DNA of 64,000 nt, taken from Silene conica. Lineage: Eukaryota > Streptophyta > Magnoliopsida > Caryophyllales > Caryophyllaceae. Shown piece by piece: positions 36,601 to 48,038 of the stretch. The stretch lies in NCBI GenBank assembly GCA_029255685.2, contig CM055312.2, positions 14,470,649-14,534,648 on the forward strand. Reading direction: 5' to 3'. The notes under the pieces are model-generated. The model did not search any database, had not been told where the DNA came from, and saw nothing but the letters and a program-made list of their open reading frames with translations. Within the stretch, counting starts at the first letter, position 1. Every line of letters starts with the position of its first letter. The translations under genes and the position numbers were made by a program.

Positions 36601-37164
36601 TTTAGTGAAGAATGGTGGTTATTTTAGGCGAGTTTTGGTGGAGGTGTAGACGGATTTTAATGGAGTTTTGGTTTTGTGGAGGTTTGGGATTATTAATGGG
36701 GTTTTACAAAATTTAGGACGGTAATAATGGAGGAGGCTTGAGGTAAGTTGAGGGAGTTGGGGTAATAATGGTTTTTGGTTAAAGTCAAAAGCTAGGGGAG
36801 TAGGGGGAGGTCACGTGGCAGTTATTGGTGGGGTTCGGTGGTTGCGAGACGTGGCAGGTGGGGTCATCACACACGGTTTGTGTGTTTTATTTGAGGTAAG
36901 TTTTTGTAGTTTTATTTTTCTTTTTAGTTTATTAATATATATTTGTGTAATATTATGTATTATATGTAAAGTGTATATTTTTAATATATGACATATTATG
37001 ATTTTGAGAGTCGGTTGTGCACACATTCATATGTGAATTATATAATATAAATATGATCACAAAATTTTCATCGAGTACATACAGACATATGCAGCGGAGT
37101 ATACGGACACAGTCATATAATCTCATCTAAACCGTAGTCAATCATTGGGTTATTTTTGCTTTTA

Positions 37165-40100
37165 AGATTGATTAGGTGCCACCGATTAAACCAATTTCCA
37201 ATCGCAAAGTCTCAAAGCGTTCTCTAGCCAATGGTTTAGTGAAGATATCTGCCCATTGTTTTTCCGTACTACAAAATTCCAATTTTATATTTTTCTTTTC
37301 AACATGGTCTCGTAGGAAGTGGTGTCTAATTTCAATATGTTTAATTCTCGAGTGTTAGGCTGGGTTTTTAGATATAATAATAGCACTCGTATTATCACAT
37401 AAAATAGGCACACATCCAACATCAACACCATAATCATGTAATTGTTTGCTTTAACCATAAGAGTTGAGAACATACCAGTGCGGCTACAATATATTCTGCT
37501 TCAGCAGTTGAGAGAGCGACAAAATTTTGTTTCTTGGATCCCCAAGATATAATACAAGGACCTACAAAGGTAGCAAGTCCGGAGGTACTTTTTCTGTCTA
37601 AGGAGCATCCTCCATAATCCGCATCTGAATATCCTACTAGGTTAAAGTTACAGTCCATAGGATACCATAGATATAACTTTGAGGTTCCGATTAGGTATCT
37701 TAATACTCTCTTAACCGCAATCATGTGCGATTCTTTTGGTGCAGATTGGAATCTTGCACAAACACAGACACTAAACATTATATCTGGACGACTTGCTGTA
37801 AGATAAAGAAGTGAGCCAATCATACCTCGGTAAGTTGTTTCATCTACAGACTTACCATCTTCGTCTTTGGTTAACTTTTTATCTGTGACCATTGGAGTAG
37901 GCATTGCATGAGAGGTTTCCATTCCGAATTTCTTTAGCAACTCCTTGACGTATTTTTGTTGATGAACTTTGATTCCTTCTTCAGTTTGTTGTATTTGAAG
38001 TCCAAGGAAGAACTTTAGTTCTCCCATCATACTCATCTCGAACTCAGAAGTCATCAACTCAGAGAAGTACTTGCACAACTTTTTATTAGTTGAGCCAAAA
38101 ATAATATCGTCAACATAGATCTGAACGACTAGTAAATCTGAGTTCTCGCTTTTAAGAAATAGGGTTTTATCCACAGACCCTCTCTTGAATCCACTCTCCA
38201 ATAAGAATTTTGATAATCTGTCGTACCATGCCCTAGGTGCTTGTTTCAGGCCATAGAGAGCTTTGTCCAATTTGAATACATGATCTTTGAGTTTGCTGTC
38301 AGGAAATCCAGGAGGTTGTTCAACAAATACTTCCTCTTGGAGATAGCCATTAAGAAAGGCAGTCTTAACGTCCATCTGAAAAAGCTTCATTCCCTTGTGT
38401 GTTGCAAATGCTATGAGTAGTCTTATTGCCTCAAGACGAGCAACATGAGCAAAGGTTTCGTCATAATCGATCCCTTCCTGTTGATTGTATCCTTGAACCA
38501 CTAGTCTGGCCTTGTTTCGCACAATGACTCCAGTGTCATCCAATTTGTTTCTGAATACCCATCTAGTTCCAATGACAGATCTGTCTTTAGGTCGAGGAAC
38601 AAGATGCCAAACTTTGTTTTTTTCAAATTGCTGGAGTTCTTCTTGCATGGCAACTATCCAGTCTGGATCTGCGAGAGCTTCCTTGATATTTGAAGGTTCA
38701 ATGGTGGAGAGAAAGGAGTAGAATGAGCAAAATTTATTTAAGCTCCTTCGAGTTTGAACTCCATCTGTCAGGCTTCCTATGACATTGTCCAAGGGATGAG
38801 AGCCTTTGTATCTCCAGTTCCTTGATTGATTATTTGCATTACCTGAACTTGACTCGGGATCTTGACTTGTTCCCCCTGAATCCAAACCTGGGTTTATAGT
38901 AGAGTCAGGTATAACTCTGGCCTCTTCCCTTTGGTTTTGATTCAAAGTTATAGCTTCATTAGCTGTAACTCTGGGTTCTAAGTCATTGGTTTGAGAGTTA
39001 TCTACAGTATCATCAACTGTAGCTTCATCTCTCGCACCATTTTCTCCCAAGTTAAGTTCATCATGAATTCCTTGAGGTTCTCCTTCTTCAATTTCCATTT
39101 CAGGAGGATCTTCCCTTGATAACCTGAAATCAGGTTCGTCTAGGTTTTCCTCTATATCCTGGAATGGCTTATCGAAGAGATTATTTTCATCAAAGATAAC
39201 ATGAATACTTTCCTCTATGCATAAAGTACGTTTGTTGAAAACTTTGTAGGCTTTACTATGATCTGAATATCCTATAAAGATTGCTTCGTCACTTCTAGGG
39301 TCGAATTTGCTTAATCTGTTTTTACCATTGTTATGAACAAAGCATTTACTTCCAAAACATCTTAAATGAGATATGTTTGGCTTACGACCTCGAAGAAGTT
39401 CATAGGGTGTCTTTTTAAGGATAGGTCTAATCATAGCACGGTTATGGATATAGCAAGCTGTACTGATAGCCTCAACCCACAAGTTTCTAGGTAGGCCACT
39501 ACAAAGAAGCATTGTTCTAGCCATGTCTTCTAGGGTTCTGTTCATTCGTTCTACGACTCCATTTTGTTGTGGGGTTCTAGGGGCCGAGAAGTTATGTCCA
39601 ACACCATTGGTTTTACAGAACTCTATAAAAGCATGATTGTCAAACTCAGTTCCATGGTCAGTACGAATTGTTACTAGGTTTGATTTATATTTGTTTTGGA
39701 CAAGTTTCATGAGACTAACAAATTCATCGAAAGTTTCGTCTTTAGAGTGAAGAAAGATTGGCCAAACAAATCTAGAGTAATCATCAACTAGAACGAAAAC
39801 GTACCTGGAACCACCTCTGCTTCTTACCTTCATAGGGCCACATAGATCCATGTGTACTAGTTCAAGAGCTTGTTCTGTGCTTACCACTCTTTTTGGCTTA
39901 AAAGATGATCTGACGTGTTTACATCGTGCACATGTGTCACACATCTTTTCTTGATCAAATTTGATCTTTGGAAGACCTTCGACCAAGTCCCATCTTTTCA
40001 GCTTATTTAGAATAGGTGAGCTAATATGACCAAATCTCTTGTGCCATAGACATGGATCATCTAGCGTAACTATCTTACCAATTCCGATGATCTTTCCCTT

Positions 40101-40235
40101 TTTGTTATCTCCAAAGGTAACTTTACCTCCATCAAAGGGTTTTAGGGTTTGGAATAAATTTACGTCGCCTGTCATATGTCTTGAGCATCCACTGTCGAGA
40201 TACCATAGGTTATTTTCCTTGGCGACAAACTGCAC
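37165..40235 (-). mobile_element. SIRE-type pol region
   Basis: Ty1/Copia order: protease [14 protein letters not shown] near 40200; integrase finger [14 protein letters not shown] and CDTCARCKH; core [28 protein letters not shown]; then a long variable linker rich in Glu/Asn; then reverse transcriptase ([46 protein letters not shown]); then RNase H ([29 protein letters not shown]) running to a C-terminal [19 protein letters not shown] near 37165. A few breaks may be present. Confidence 0.88.
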
Positions 40236-40243
40236 GAATAATT

Positions 40244-42577
40244 TTAAAGACAGGATTTAGGTACCCAAGCATACTTGGGTCCTTTGTTGTTAGTAATCAC
40301 AAATACATCTTCCTTTTTAACCCAAACTTGTCTAACATAGGTCTTTCTATATTGGTAGTAGTTAGGTTTTGATGTTTTTGTGTAAGTCTTAGTTTGGACT
40401 CTTGATGACCAATTTTTGTGTGTTGTTTGTTGAGGAGTTTGTTTGGTTCTATTTTTCTTTTCTTCGTAATCAAATGTCATGTCGTAGAACCATCTGTGGT
40501 CAATGTTTCTTTCCTCAATTTTGTCATCATCACTATCAGAGACAGAAATAGTGTCGTTTGGAATTCCTAAGGATTTGACAAACTTTACTCCGGTTTTAAA
40601 ATCTTGTGCGTGTTTTACACAGTTTTCTCGGAGGTGTCCAGTATGGCTACAATAAGTACATATCAAATACTCAGGAAGGTCGGCATATTTTCTTCTTCTA
40701 AAGTCTCTGTCTGTTGGGCTTTGTTTACATTTTGAGTGATCCCTTCTTCCATAACACTCGTGACCTAATCCCATTTTCATGTTGTTGTCGGATTGTTCAG
40801 TTAGGAAGTTTAGAACGTTAGTGCTTCCTTCCCATTTATCGTAAACTTTCCGAGCATGAAGAAGGAGGTCCTTTAAGGAGTCTATTTCTTTCTTACATTC
40901 ACTATGGTCAGTGTTACTAGACTCTTTTAAGTTTTGAATGTCTTTATGGAAGTCGGACACAATTTTGGCATGTTCCTTCTTGACTTTAGATAGATTGAAT
41001 TCTAGATCCATAATCTTGCTTTCGAGGATCTCAACTTCTTCTAGATGAGTCACATCTTCGACCATAATCGAAGATTTGGATTTTAGAAGCTCATTAGCCT
41101 TTCTCAAATCTGAAGTTATAGCTTCATTAGCTATAACTTTAGATTGAAGCTCTTTGATGTTGAGTTTTAGTTTTGAGTTTATAGCTTCATTAGCTATAAC
41201 TTTAGACTCAAGAACCTTTTTCTCAGACATAACTGTTTCCAATTTAGCATTTGCTTCAATGCTTATTTTGGATTTCAGTTTCTTAGCTTTGGCTTTCAGA
41301 AGTTGATTTTCCTCAGCAATATCGAGGATCTGTTCCTTCAATTCATCTAACTCAAGACTTTGTTCATGATATTGGTCTAGGGTTTCCTCAAAATATTTAA
41401 TTAACATAGCCTTAGATAGATTTTTAACTTGACTTTTGAGTTGAAGAAAATTTACCTCTTCGTCGTCGTCGTTTGAGTCGGATTCTCCAAGGAGACACAT
41501 ATTAGATGCATCATCTTCATCATTGTCGTTTGAGATTAGATCTAGGCTGACGTTGCTTAGGCACAAGTGTGCTACCTCTTCTTCTTCAGAGTCCTCGTCA
41601 TCCTCAGATTCTAATTCTCCCCAGCAAGATGCAAGCATTACTTTCTTGAACTCCGTTTTGGTCTTTTCTCTTTTTGACTTGTCTTTGATTTTGTCCCAAC
41701 TTGGACAATCCTTGATCATATGATCTTGTTGACCACACTTAAAACATCCTTTTTTAAAGAATGTTTGTTTGGAGTCAGTTTTCTTTTTGTCGACCGTTCT
41801 GTTGTTAGGGTTTTTGTATCTATCCTTGAACACTGCTTTTTTAAAGCGTCTTGCGAATAGAACTGTTTCATCCTCTAGTTCTTCTTCGCTTACTTCGCTT
41901 GTGGAGGCTTGTAAAGCGACGCCCTTCCCTTTGGAATCGTCATCATCTTTATTTAGCATGATCTCATGAGCCATCAGAGATCCAATAAGTTCTTGGTAGG
42001 TGATCTGAGATAGATCTCTTGCTTCTTCTATAGCTGTGAGCTTTGGTTGCCACTTTTTGGTGAGACTCCTGAGAATCTTTCGAATTATATCCTCAGAATC
42101 GATCTTTCTACCAAGGTTCCGCAGTTCATTAATAATACAAGAAAATCGTGCAGACATGCTATCAATAGATTCATTCTTTTCCATATTGAAAAGTTCACAT
42201 CTTTGAATAAGCAAGTCTATACGATGTTTCCTGACTGCGGATGTTCCTTCGTAGGCAAGTTCGAGACTATCCCATATTTCCTTAGCGGAACTACAAGATG
42301 AGAATCTATCAAATTCTGAGGTTATCATACCATTCTGTAGGAGGCTCATAGCCTTAGAGTTTTTCTCTGCAATTTTGTAGTCACTTTCCACATAATCGCT
42401 TTCCATCTTTTCATAGGTTGTTCCATTGGCGGCGGCGACCAAGATCTTCTTTGTTCCGGTTTGGATGATCTTCCAACATTCCCAATCACATCCCTTGATG
42501 TAATGAGTCATCATATTCTTCCATAGACTGTAGTTTTTGCCATCGAAGATAGGGCATTTGAGATGCTTGGAATCCAT
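40244..42577 (-). mobile_element. SIRE-type gag (777 residues)
   Basis: Starts MDSKHLKCPIFDGKNYSLWK, a Copia Gag N-terminus. It has a UBN2 core (RFSSCSSAKEIWDSLELAYE), a zinc knuckle CFKCGQQDHMIKDC near 41705-41745, an acidic stretch, and a long coiled coil (about residues 385-600). That coil includes the phrase SKVIANEAI twice. A second knuckle CTYCSHTGHLRENC sits near 40640. The length, about twice that of most Copia Gags, is normal for SIRE. The pol region follows immediately. Confidence 0.9.
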
Positions 42578-42650
42578 TGTTGATAGAGTGTATAATATAG
42601 AATCAATAGAAGGATCAAAAACTCACGCGGCTAGGTGATCAAGAGCACGA

Positions 42651-42663
42651 GGCTCTGATACCA
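42651..42663 (-). other. SIRE-type primer binding site
   Basis: The minus strand reads TGGTATCAGAGCC, complementary to initiator tRNA-Met, 2 bp after CTCTTCA, the LTR end sequence. It fixes the 5' end of the internal region. Confidence 0.8.
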
Positions 42664-43731
42664 ATTGAAGAGTCTATTCGGCCTTCCTTTGATTTCCACG
42701 GGAAGTTCCGTGTTCGGCTCTGTGCACAGCGACATCTTCAATGATTTTGAGACCCTTGGTCTCCCCAGAATTATCTTGGAACCTTCCATTAGCCGCAGCG
42801 TCCAAGTAAGCTCTATTGTCATCATAGAGGTCGTTATAGAACTGGTTGCAAAGAAACCATTGTTCAAATCCATGATGGGGTATGGATCGAACAAGTCCCT
42901 TGAACCTGTCCCAAGCCTCACTAAAATCCTCATTAGGCCCTTGAAACTGGTTATCTGCGCTCTCAAGGCATTGGTCTTAGGTGTAGAGTAGTATTTCTAA
43001 TAGAAAGCTAAGGCCAATGTGTTCCAATCTGTTACTCCCGCGGCAGTGCGGTCTAAATCTCTATACCATTCCCTCGATGAGTCTCGGAGGGAAAAGATGA
43101 ACATGGTTTCTTTAATTTGATCATGTGTCACTCCATCTGGGGGTGCTATGGAGCATATGTAATCCGTGAAGATTTCAATATGCCTAGCTGCATCTTCATT
43201 GGCTGCGCCTCCAAACTGGTTCCTCTCCATCATGGAGATGTAGGAAGGCTTAGCCTCAAATGGCTTCCCAGTACCTGTAGGTAAAGTGAACCCCTTATAG
43301 AGATCCTTTGCCTATGGCATAGAGTGACTTGCAATACTCGCTTCTTCATCCATCTTCTCTTCCTTTACTTCAAAAGTTTGGAAATAGGTATTTGTTGGTG
43401 TTTTTGGTGTAGATGGATTATGAGGTGAATTTGATTGTGAAGTTGGTGTTTTTGGTGAAGGTGGGTTGTTTTGTGGTGATGATGGTGATGATTGTTGTTC
43501 AAAAATATCTTCTTGGAATAGGGAAGATGGAGAACCTCCTTCCCTATTTGCTAAAAGTTGCTTCATTTTCTCTCTTAGAGTCCTCTCAAGCTCGTGGTCT
43601 AGTGGTAGGAGTTCTCCTTGAACTGACCTGCGCATAAGATGGAAACTACAAGAAAAAGGTGAGAAGGTTTAAGGAAGAAAAGTTCCTTAAACAAAAGAAA
43701 CAAAAACAAGAAACAATAAACACTGGCGTCA

Positions 43732-43751
43732 CCTCCCAGGCAACGGCGCCA
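43732..43751 (-). other. Tat/Athila primer binding site (tRNA-Asp type)
   Basis: The minus strand reads TGGCGCCGTTGCCTGGGAGG, 5 bp after the LTR end ...GGGCATCA. The first 13 bases match the complement of plant tRNA-Asp as used by Athila-type elements. Confidence 0.75.
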
Positions 43752-43756
43752 AAATT

Positions 43757-45304
43757 TGATGCCCGTCGTTGAGGGCACCAAAGATAAGATTTATAATTTC
43801 CTAGCTTTGACTATAGATAGCGAAAGTCAGGGTCGAACCACAGAGAGGTGGGGAATGTTTATTGTTTGATGTCAATGTTTTAGGGTAACAAAAGTGGGGG
43901 TTTGATTGATTGTTACTAAGTCTACAAACAAATATAAAAATAAAACAAGTAAATAAAGATGAGAATAAAACTATAATAAAAGAGATGCTAGGATGTTTGG
44001 GTAATAAATAGCTAAGATAGTATAAATCCTAAGTCAACATGTATTGCAGTCGCGTAAGGGGTGCAACATATCCTTTAGGTCTATGTTACCTAATAGCTCC
44101 TTTCGGCCTATGCTATTAGTTCCTAGGTCTCACAATTATTGGGTGTCAACAATAAGGGTGATTCCTAAATTCTAGGTCACATACTTTTCAGTCTTAAGTA
44201 ACCTAGCCGTCTTAAGGTGTAAACCAATGCCCTTCCCGTATCTTTCAATCTTGGGTAGGTCATTACTAACATCGTACAAGTCTCCCTTTGGTCTCATTGT
44301 AGGTTATTATAGTCTACGAATCAAAACGAAACAGAATACGAACGCGTGATGGTCGACCGACCAGCTACCCCGGTCGGCCGACCTCCTACCTGCAACAGAT
44401 GGATTTCGGAATTTACACTATCAATGCATATTTACTCCCTACATCCTAACATGTGAAATTAGCTACTCATGACTATTGAAACAATAATAAAAACAGGAAT
44501 AAACATGGAAATCATAATGAACATCAATCTAAACATGCAATAATAATAAAGGCTTGGGATTCTAACTTAAACCGGATACTAATAATTCTAAGATAAGAAC
44601 AATATTAAAACTGAAATTAGAAAAGGAATTACCGGAAACAAGGATTAAGGCAGAAAAGAACGAACTTTATTGATTGTCGTGGAAAGATTGATGATGAACA
44701 ATACTAAAGAAAAGTGTTTGAATAATAAAGAAATAACTATTGTATACTAAAACTCTCTCTAAAATTGAATAGTAGATCCTGAATGAAACTGAATTAAAGA
44801 CTGAATAAAACCGAATCCAAAACCCTAATCACGTAATTAGCTTAAATAGGTGGAAAATAAGAGTTTTCTAATGACCTAATCACTTGAATGGGCTTTGCGG
44901 AAAATTCTGGGTCTGCGCTGAGGTCGGTCGACCTATGTAGTGGGTCGGTCGACCGCTTGACGGGCTTCAGGGATTTCTGGACTTTCCATAACAGTCGCCT
45001 GGTCGGCCGAACCATATAGTAGGTCGGTCGACCTGTTTTCCTGTAGGTCTGCCTTGATTTGTCTTCGGTTTGACTTCTTGGTACTTGGTTAACGCTTCGA
45101 GTTGACTTTCCTTCGTTCCTTGGTTAAGAAAAATCCCGAGGGCATAAATTTGGTATAAAATCGTCCCTTTTCCGCATAATCCTGCAAAAGAGCATAAAAC
45201 ACAGAAGTAGACAATTGTTGGGAAATAAAGGCTAAAACATAGTAAATGAGCGACAAAATGCGTGTAAAAATAGATGTAAAACATCATAAAATAGACACGC
45301 ATCA
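43757..45304 (-). repeat. Tat/Athila-type LTR with 21-bp-spaced boxes
   Basis: 1548 bp, minus strand TGATGCGTGTC...GGGCATCA, so TGATGC/GCATCA form the inverted ends. It holds three box pairs: 44351 and 44372 (GGTCGACCGACC, GGTCGGCCGACC), 44922 and 44943 (GGTCGGTCGACC twice), and 45001 and 45022 (GGTCGGCCGAACC, GGTCGGTCGACC). Every pair is 21 bp start to start. Confidence 0.85.
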
Positions 45305-45940
45305 CTTTCTAGCCAGAATCTTTTCGAATATATCCGCCGGTATCCAAGATGGCCTTTCCTCCGCACTTTTCTTGGAAGCGTAGTGAATCTTTTTGCGTAG
45401 GCGGTCTTTCATCATGTTGGTCCAAGCCGCCTTAACCGCATCTCTGTCGCGAGCATGAAAGGTAACATGTTGCTGTTTCAAAAAATAATATAGTTAAAAA
45501 ATAATGAAACGAAAATAGGTAATAAATAATGAAACAGAAATAGGTAATAGTTAATAAATACCTCAAACCAATCCCACCATTCTTTCTTCATCGCATTCGA
45601 CGCAAGTGACCAGTTCGGCGCAAATTCCTTGTAGTTCGAAATAATGGTCAAGCTTACGAGATCAGAAACTTCTTTGTGACTAAACCTGAAAAATAGTTAA
45701 ATTTGAAAATAAAATAATCAACAAGTAATCATATTATAATCAATATATATCTATACAATCAATAAGTAAACAAATGAGATACTTACCACATGCCGCCATC
45801 ATAATCAGTCGGATCGAGGTGTAGTCGACGTGTAGGCTGCTGAGGCTGAGGCTGAGGAGGAACAAACTCGTCTTCGTCACTAGCTCCCGCTCGTCCCTCA
45901 GGCTGACGACTACCACCACCTCGTCGTATTCTGCCTCACA
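45305..45940 (-). CDS. TNPA-like transposase gene (Transposase_24 type) of CACTA-A, 3' end missing
   Basis: Three exons join in frame on the minus strand: about 45940-45787 (RRGGGSRQPEGRAGASDEDE, then a Pro/Gln-rich stretch, ending YDGGMW), 45685-45562 (FSHKEVSDLVSLTIISNYKE ... KKEWWDWFE, 41 residues) and 45472-45305 (QHVTFHARDRDAVKAAWTNM ... ERPSWIPADIFEKILARK, 56 residues). The introns have GTAAGT...TTTCAG and GTATTT...AAACAG. The W-x-x-F and KxxW pattern matches the plant Transposase_24 (TNPA-like) family, which binds subterminal repeats of CACTA elements. The start is not determined, and the coding sequence stops at the Tat/Athila junction. It is a DNA transposon gene; domain and splicing are seen, DNA binding is inferred. 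Confidence 0.75.
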
Positions 45941-46302
45941 TATTATCAAACTAATATAGTAATAATTAGAAAGAAATGCTTTACAATGTTAATAACTTGA
46001 AAATAATAAAGGAAATAAGATGATTTCATTGATATTAAGCCATACGGCATCTACAATAATATCAAGAAATACAAGATTATCAAATCTAATAGATAGCAGT
46101 CCTAATCATCATCATCACTTGAACAATTTATTCCTACATCCTTACAAAGAGAATCTATAATATCTTCATCTAACAACAACAACAAAAACAAAAACAACAA
46201 CTAACAATATTAACACCAACACCAACACCAACACCAACCTGCAAAAAAAAAAAAAAATTTGATATATTGGTCTGGGGTCCTTATCTCTCCAACCTAAACC
46301 CA

Positions 46303-46514
46303 TCTTTGAATCTTTCATACCATTAGTAAACACTCTTATATTTTCTTGATTGTAATGAGACAAAAATTGGGCAGCACTTCCCTATTGTTCTCCAAATACA
46401 TTATATAGAATGTATTTGGAGAACAATAAGGAAGTGTTGCCCAATTTTTGTTTCATTACAATCAAGAAAATATAAGAGTGTTTACTACCTAAATAACATG
46501 AAAGATTCAAAGAC
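46303..46514. repeat. Large foldback (arms about 100 bp) inside CACTA-A
   Basis: The left arm ends at 46402 and the right arm starts at 46409, with loop ATATAG. The arms match as inverted repeats over roughly 100 bp with a few differences (for example AATGTATTTGGAGAACAATA facing its complement). The transcript would form a long, nearly perfect hairpin. Confidence 0.88.
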
Positions 46515-47189
46515 AGTCCCAAAACGGAGACTATTCAACAATTACACCTAATGTGTAATTATTGAACCGGTACTATTCAAAAATATTCTAAACAAATCAA
46601 CAACACTAACAATCAACAGCAAATTTTGTATCAAAAATCATTCGTCATAAACATCTTAACAACAATATGCGACGGATTTGGGACGAAATTACCTACTAAC
46701 CTAATATCACTAATCACCTAACAATACTAACTAAACTAATCAAATAACCATTAAACTAAACTAACTATTGTTAATAACAATAACCAACAATAATACGGAA
46801 TTTGCGACGGAATTTTGCGACGGATTAAACATAACTAATTAAGACGGTATATAAATAACGAAAATTAGTATACATACATAAGGGAGAAATGGAGAAGGAA
46901 GAAGGAAGTGGCGGCGGCAAGGTGGCGGCGGTGAGGTGGCAGGGAGAAGAAAGGAGAAGGAGATGAAGGAGGAGGAAGGAAGGAGAAGGAGGAAGTGCGG
47001 CGGTGGGTGTGGCCGGTGGCTGGTGGCCGGCGACGTCGTGGGGTAGTGGTGGTGTGGTGGTGATTGATTTAGGGGTGGTGGTGAGGAAGGAAGGAGAAAC
47101 GGATTTCGCGATTTAAGGTTGAAAAAAAAATTGATTTGGGGGAAATGGGAACCCCGCGGGTCTGTATACTAATTTTTTTTGGGACGGAA

Positions 47190-47551
47190 ATTTGCGACGG
47201 AATTTCCGTCGAATCTGGTCCAAGTCAAAGTTTGACCAGATTTGCGACGGAAATTCCGTCGCAAACCTTGACTTTTGCGACGGAATTTTCGTCGCAAATC
47301 TGGTCAGACTTTGACCCTTGACCAAATTTTGGTCAAGTCTGGTCAATGATTTGCGACGGATATTCCGTCGCAAAAGTCAATGTTTGCGTCGGATTTTCCG
47401 TCGCAAACTTTCCGCCCATTTGACTTTCACTTCGCGGGTCTGGGAATTTTGGGTCCGTCGCAAAAAATATTTCCGTCCCAAATCTATTTTTGCGACGAAA
47501 TTTCTGTCCGTCGCAAATAATCCGTCGCAAATCACGAGTTTTTTTGTAGTG
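47190..47551 (-). repeat. CACTA-A terminus and subterminal GCGACGGA repeats
   Basis: Dense copies of TTTGCGACGGA and its complement TCCGTCGCAAA precede the terminal CACTACAAAAAAA. These repeats are the expected binding sites of TNPA-like proteins. Confidence 0.85.
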
Positions 47552-48038
47552 CAAACAATACTGGACAAGATAGCCTATGGATTATTCGTGAGCAGCTGAT
47601 TCACAGTAGCGTGCAGAGCAGCGGAGAGCACCATGCAGAGCAGCCAATGCACAACCAACAACCAGAATTTGTTATTTTCAATTAAGCATGAGGTATTCAC
47701 TCACAAGTCATTAATATAAGGAAAGTTATCACATCTAAATACATAATATAAGCAGAGTAACCAAATAGCCAGCAGAAATACAGCAGCAGCGGTTCAGCGT
47801 AAAAAGAAAGACAACACAGCAGTTCCTTAACATAAAAACAGCAAACCAGTAAAAAGAGAGCATTATATACACATAGAAGATGAATTTATCGAATGCTACT
47901 AACAAAAAACCGAAACATAATGTTTAGGAAACAAAAACAATAATCTATGCAGTAATTAACTCTTAATTACTAACTTCACACTTAATCATACCGACACCAT
48001 CCCATTTCCCACAGCCAAACTCCGCCCTCAACATACAG

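Larger units (their letters stand above)
32917..42673 (-). mobile_element. SIRE-type Copia element with env-like ORF
   Basis: A minus-strand Ty1/Copia element. Parts from high to low coordinate: PBS 42651-42663, gag 40244-42577, pol about 37165-40235, env-like region 34900-36600, purine tract near 34386, LTR 32917-34385. A long gag with coiled coil, a third ORF after pol and a C-rich run in the LTR are SIRE/Maximus features. Only one LTR is in view; the PBS end abuts Tat/Athila sequence. The element is broken, with a few breaks in all. Confidence 0.85.
42674..45304 (-). mobile_element. Tat/Athila-type Ty3 element, 5' part
   Basis: From high to low: LTR 43757-45304, PBS 43732-43751, Pro/Ser-rich N-terminal gag region from about 43640, then a gag core to about 42680. 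The gag core includes NQFGGAANEDAARHIEIFTD, FIFSLRDSSREWYRDLD and W..LALAFY. The primer complementarity (TGGCGCCGTTGCC, tRNA-Asp type) and gag core are those of the Tat/Athila/Ogre branch. The right end abuts CACTA-A and the left end abuts the SIRE-type PBS. Broken, with several breaks. Confidence 0.78.
45305..47551 (-). mobile_element. CACTA-A (En/Spm-type DNA transposon), one end in view
   Basis: The minus strand starts CACTACAAAAAAACTCGTG at 47551. It is followed by subterminal repeats of GCGACGGA / TCCGTCGC (at least eight between 47190 and 47530, many as facing pairs such as TTGCGACGGAATTTCCGTCG). A TNPA-like gene follows at 45305-45940. The other terminus is not present; the element ends abruptly against the Tat/Athila LTR at 45304. 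Polymorphic (CCAACA)n and A-runs lie near 46200-46255, and a large foldback lies at 46303-46514. Confidence 0.75.

Noticed and set aside
47100-47530. GCGACGGA repeats as a satellite array.
   Set aside because: They are facing subterminal repeats next to a CACTA terminus, irregularly spaced, as expected for En/Spm-type elements.
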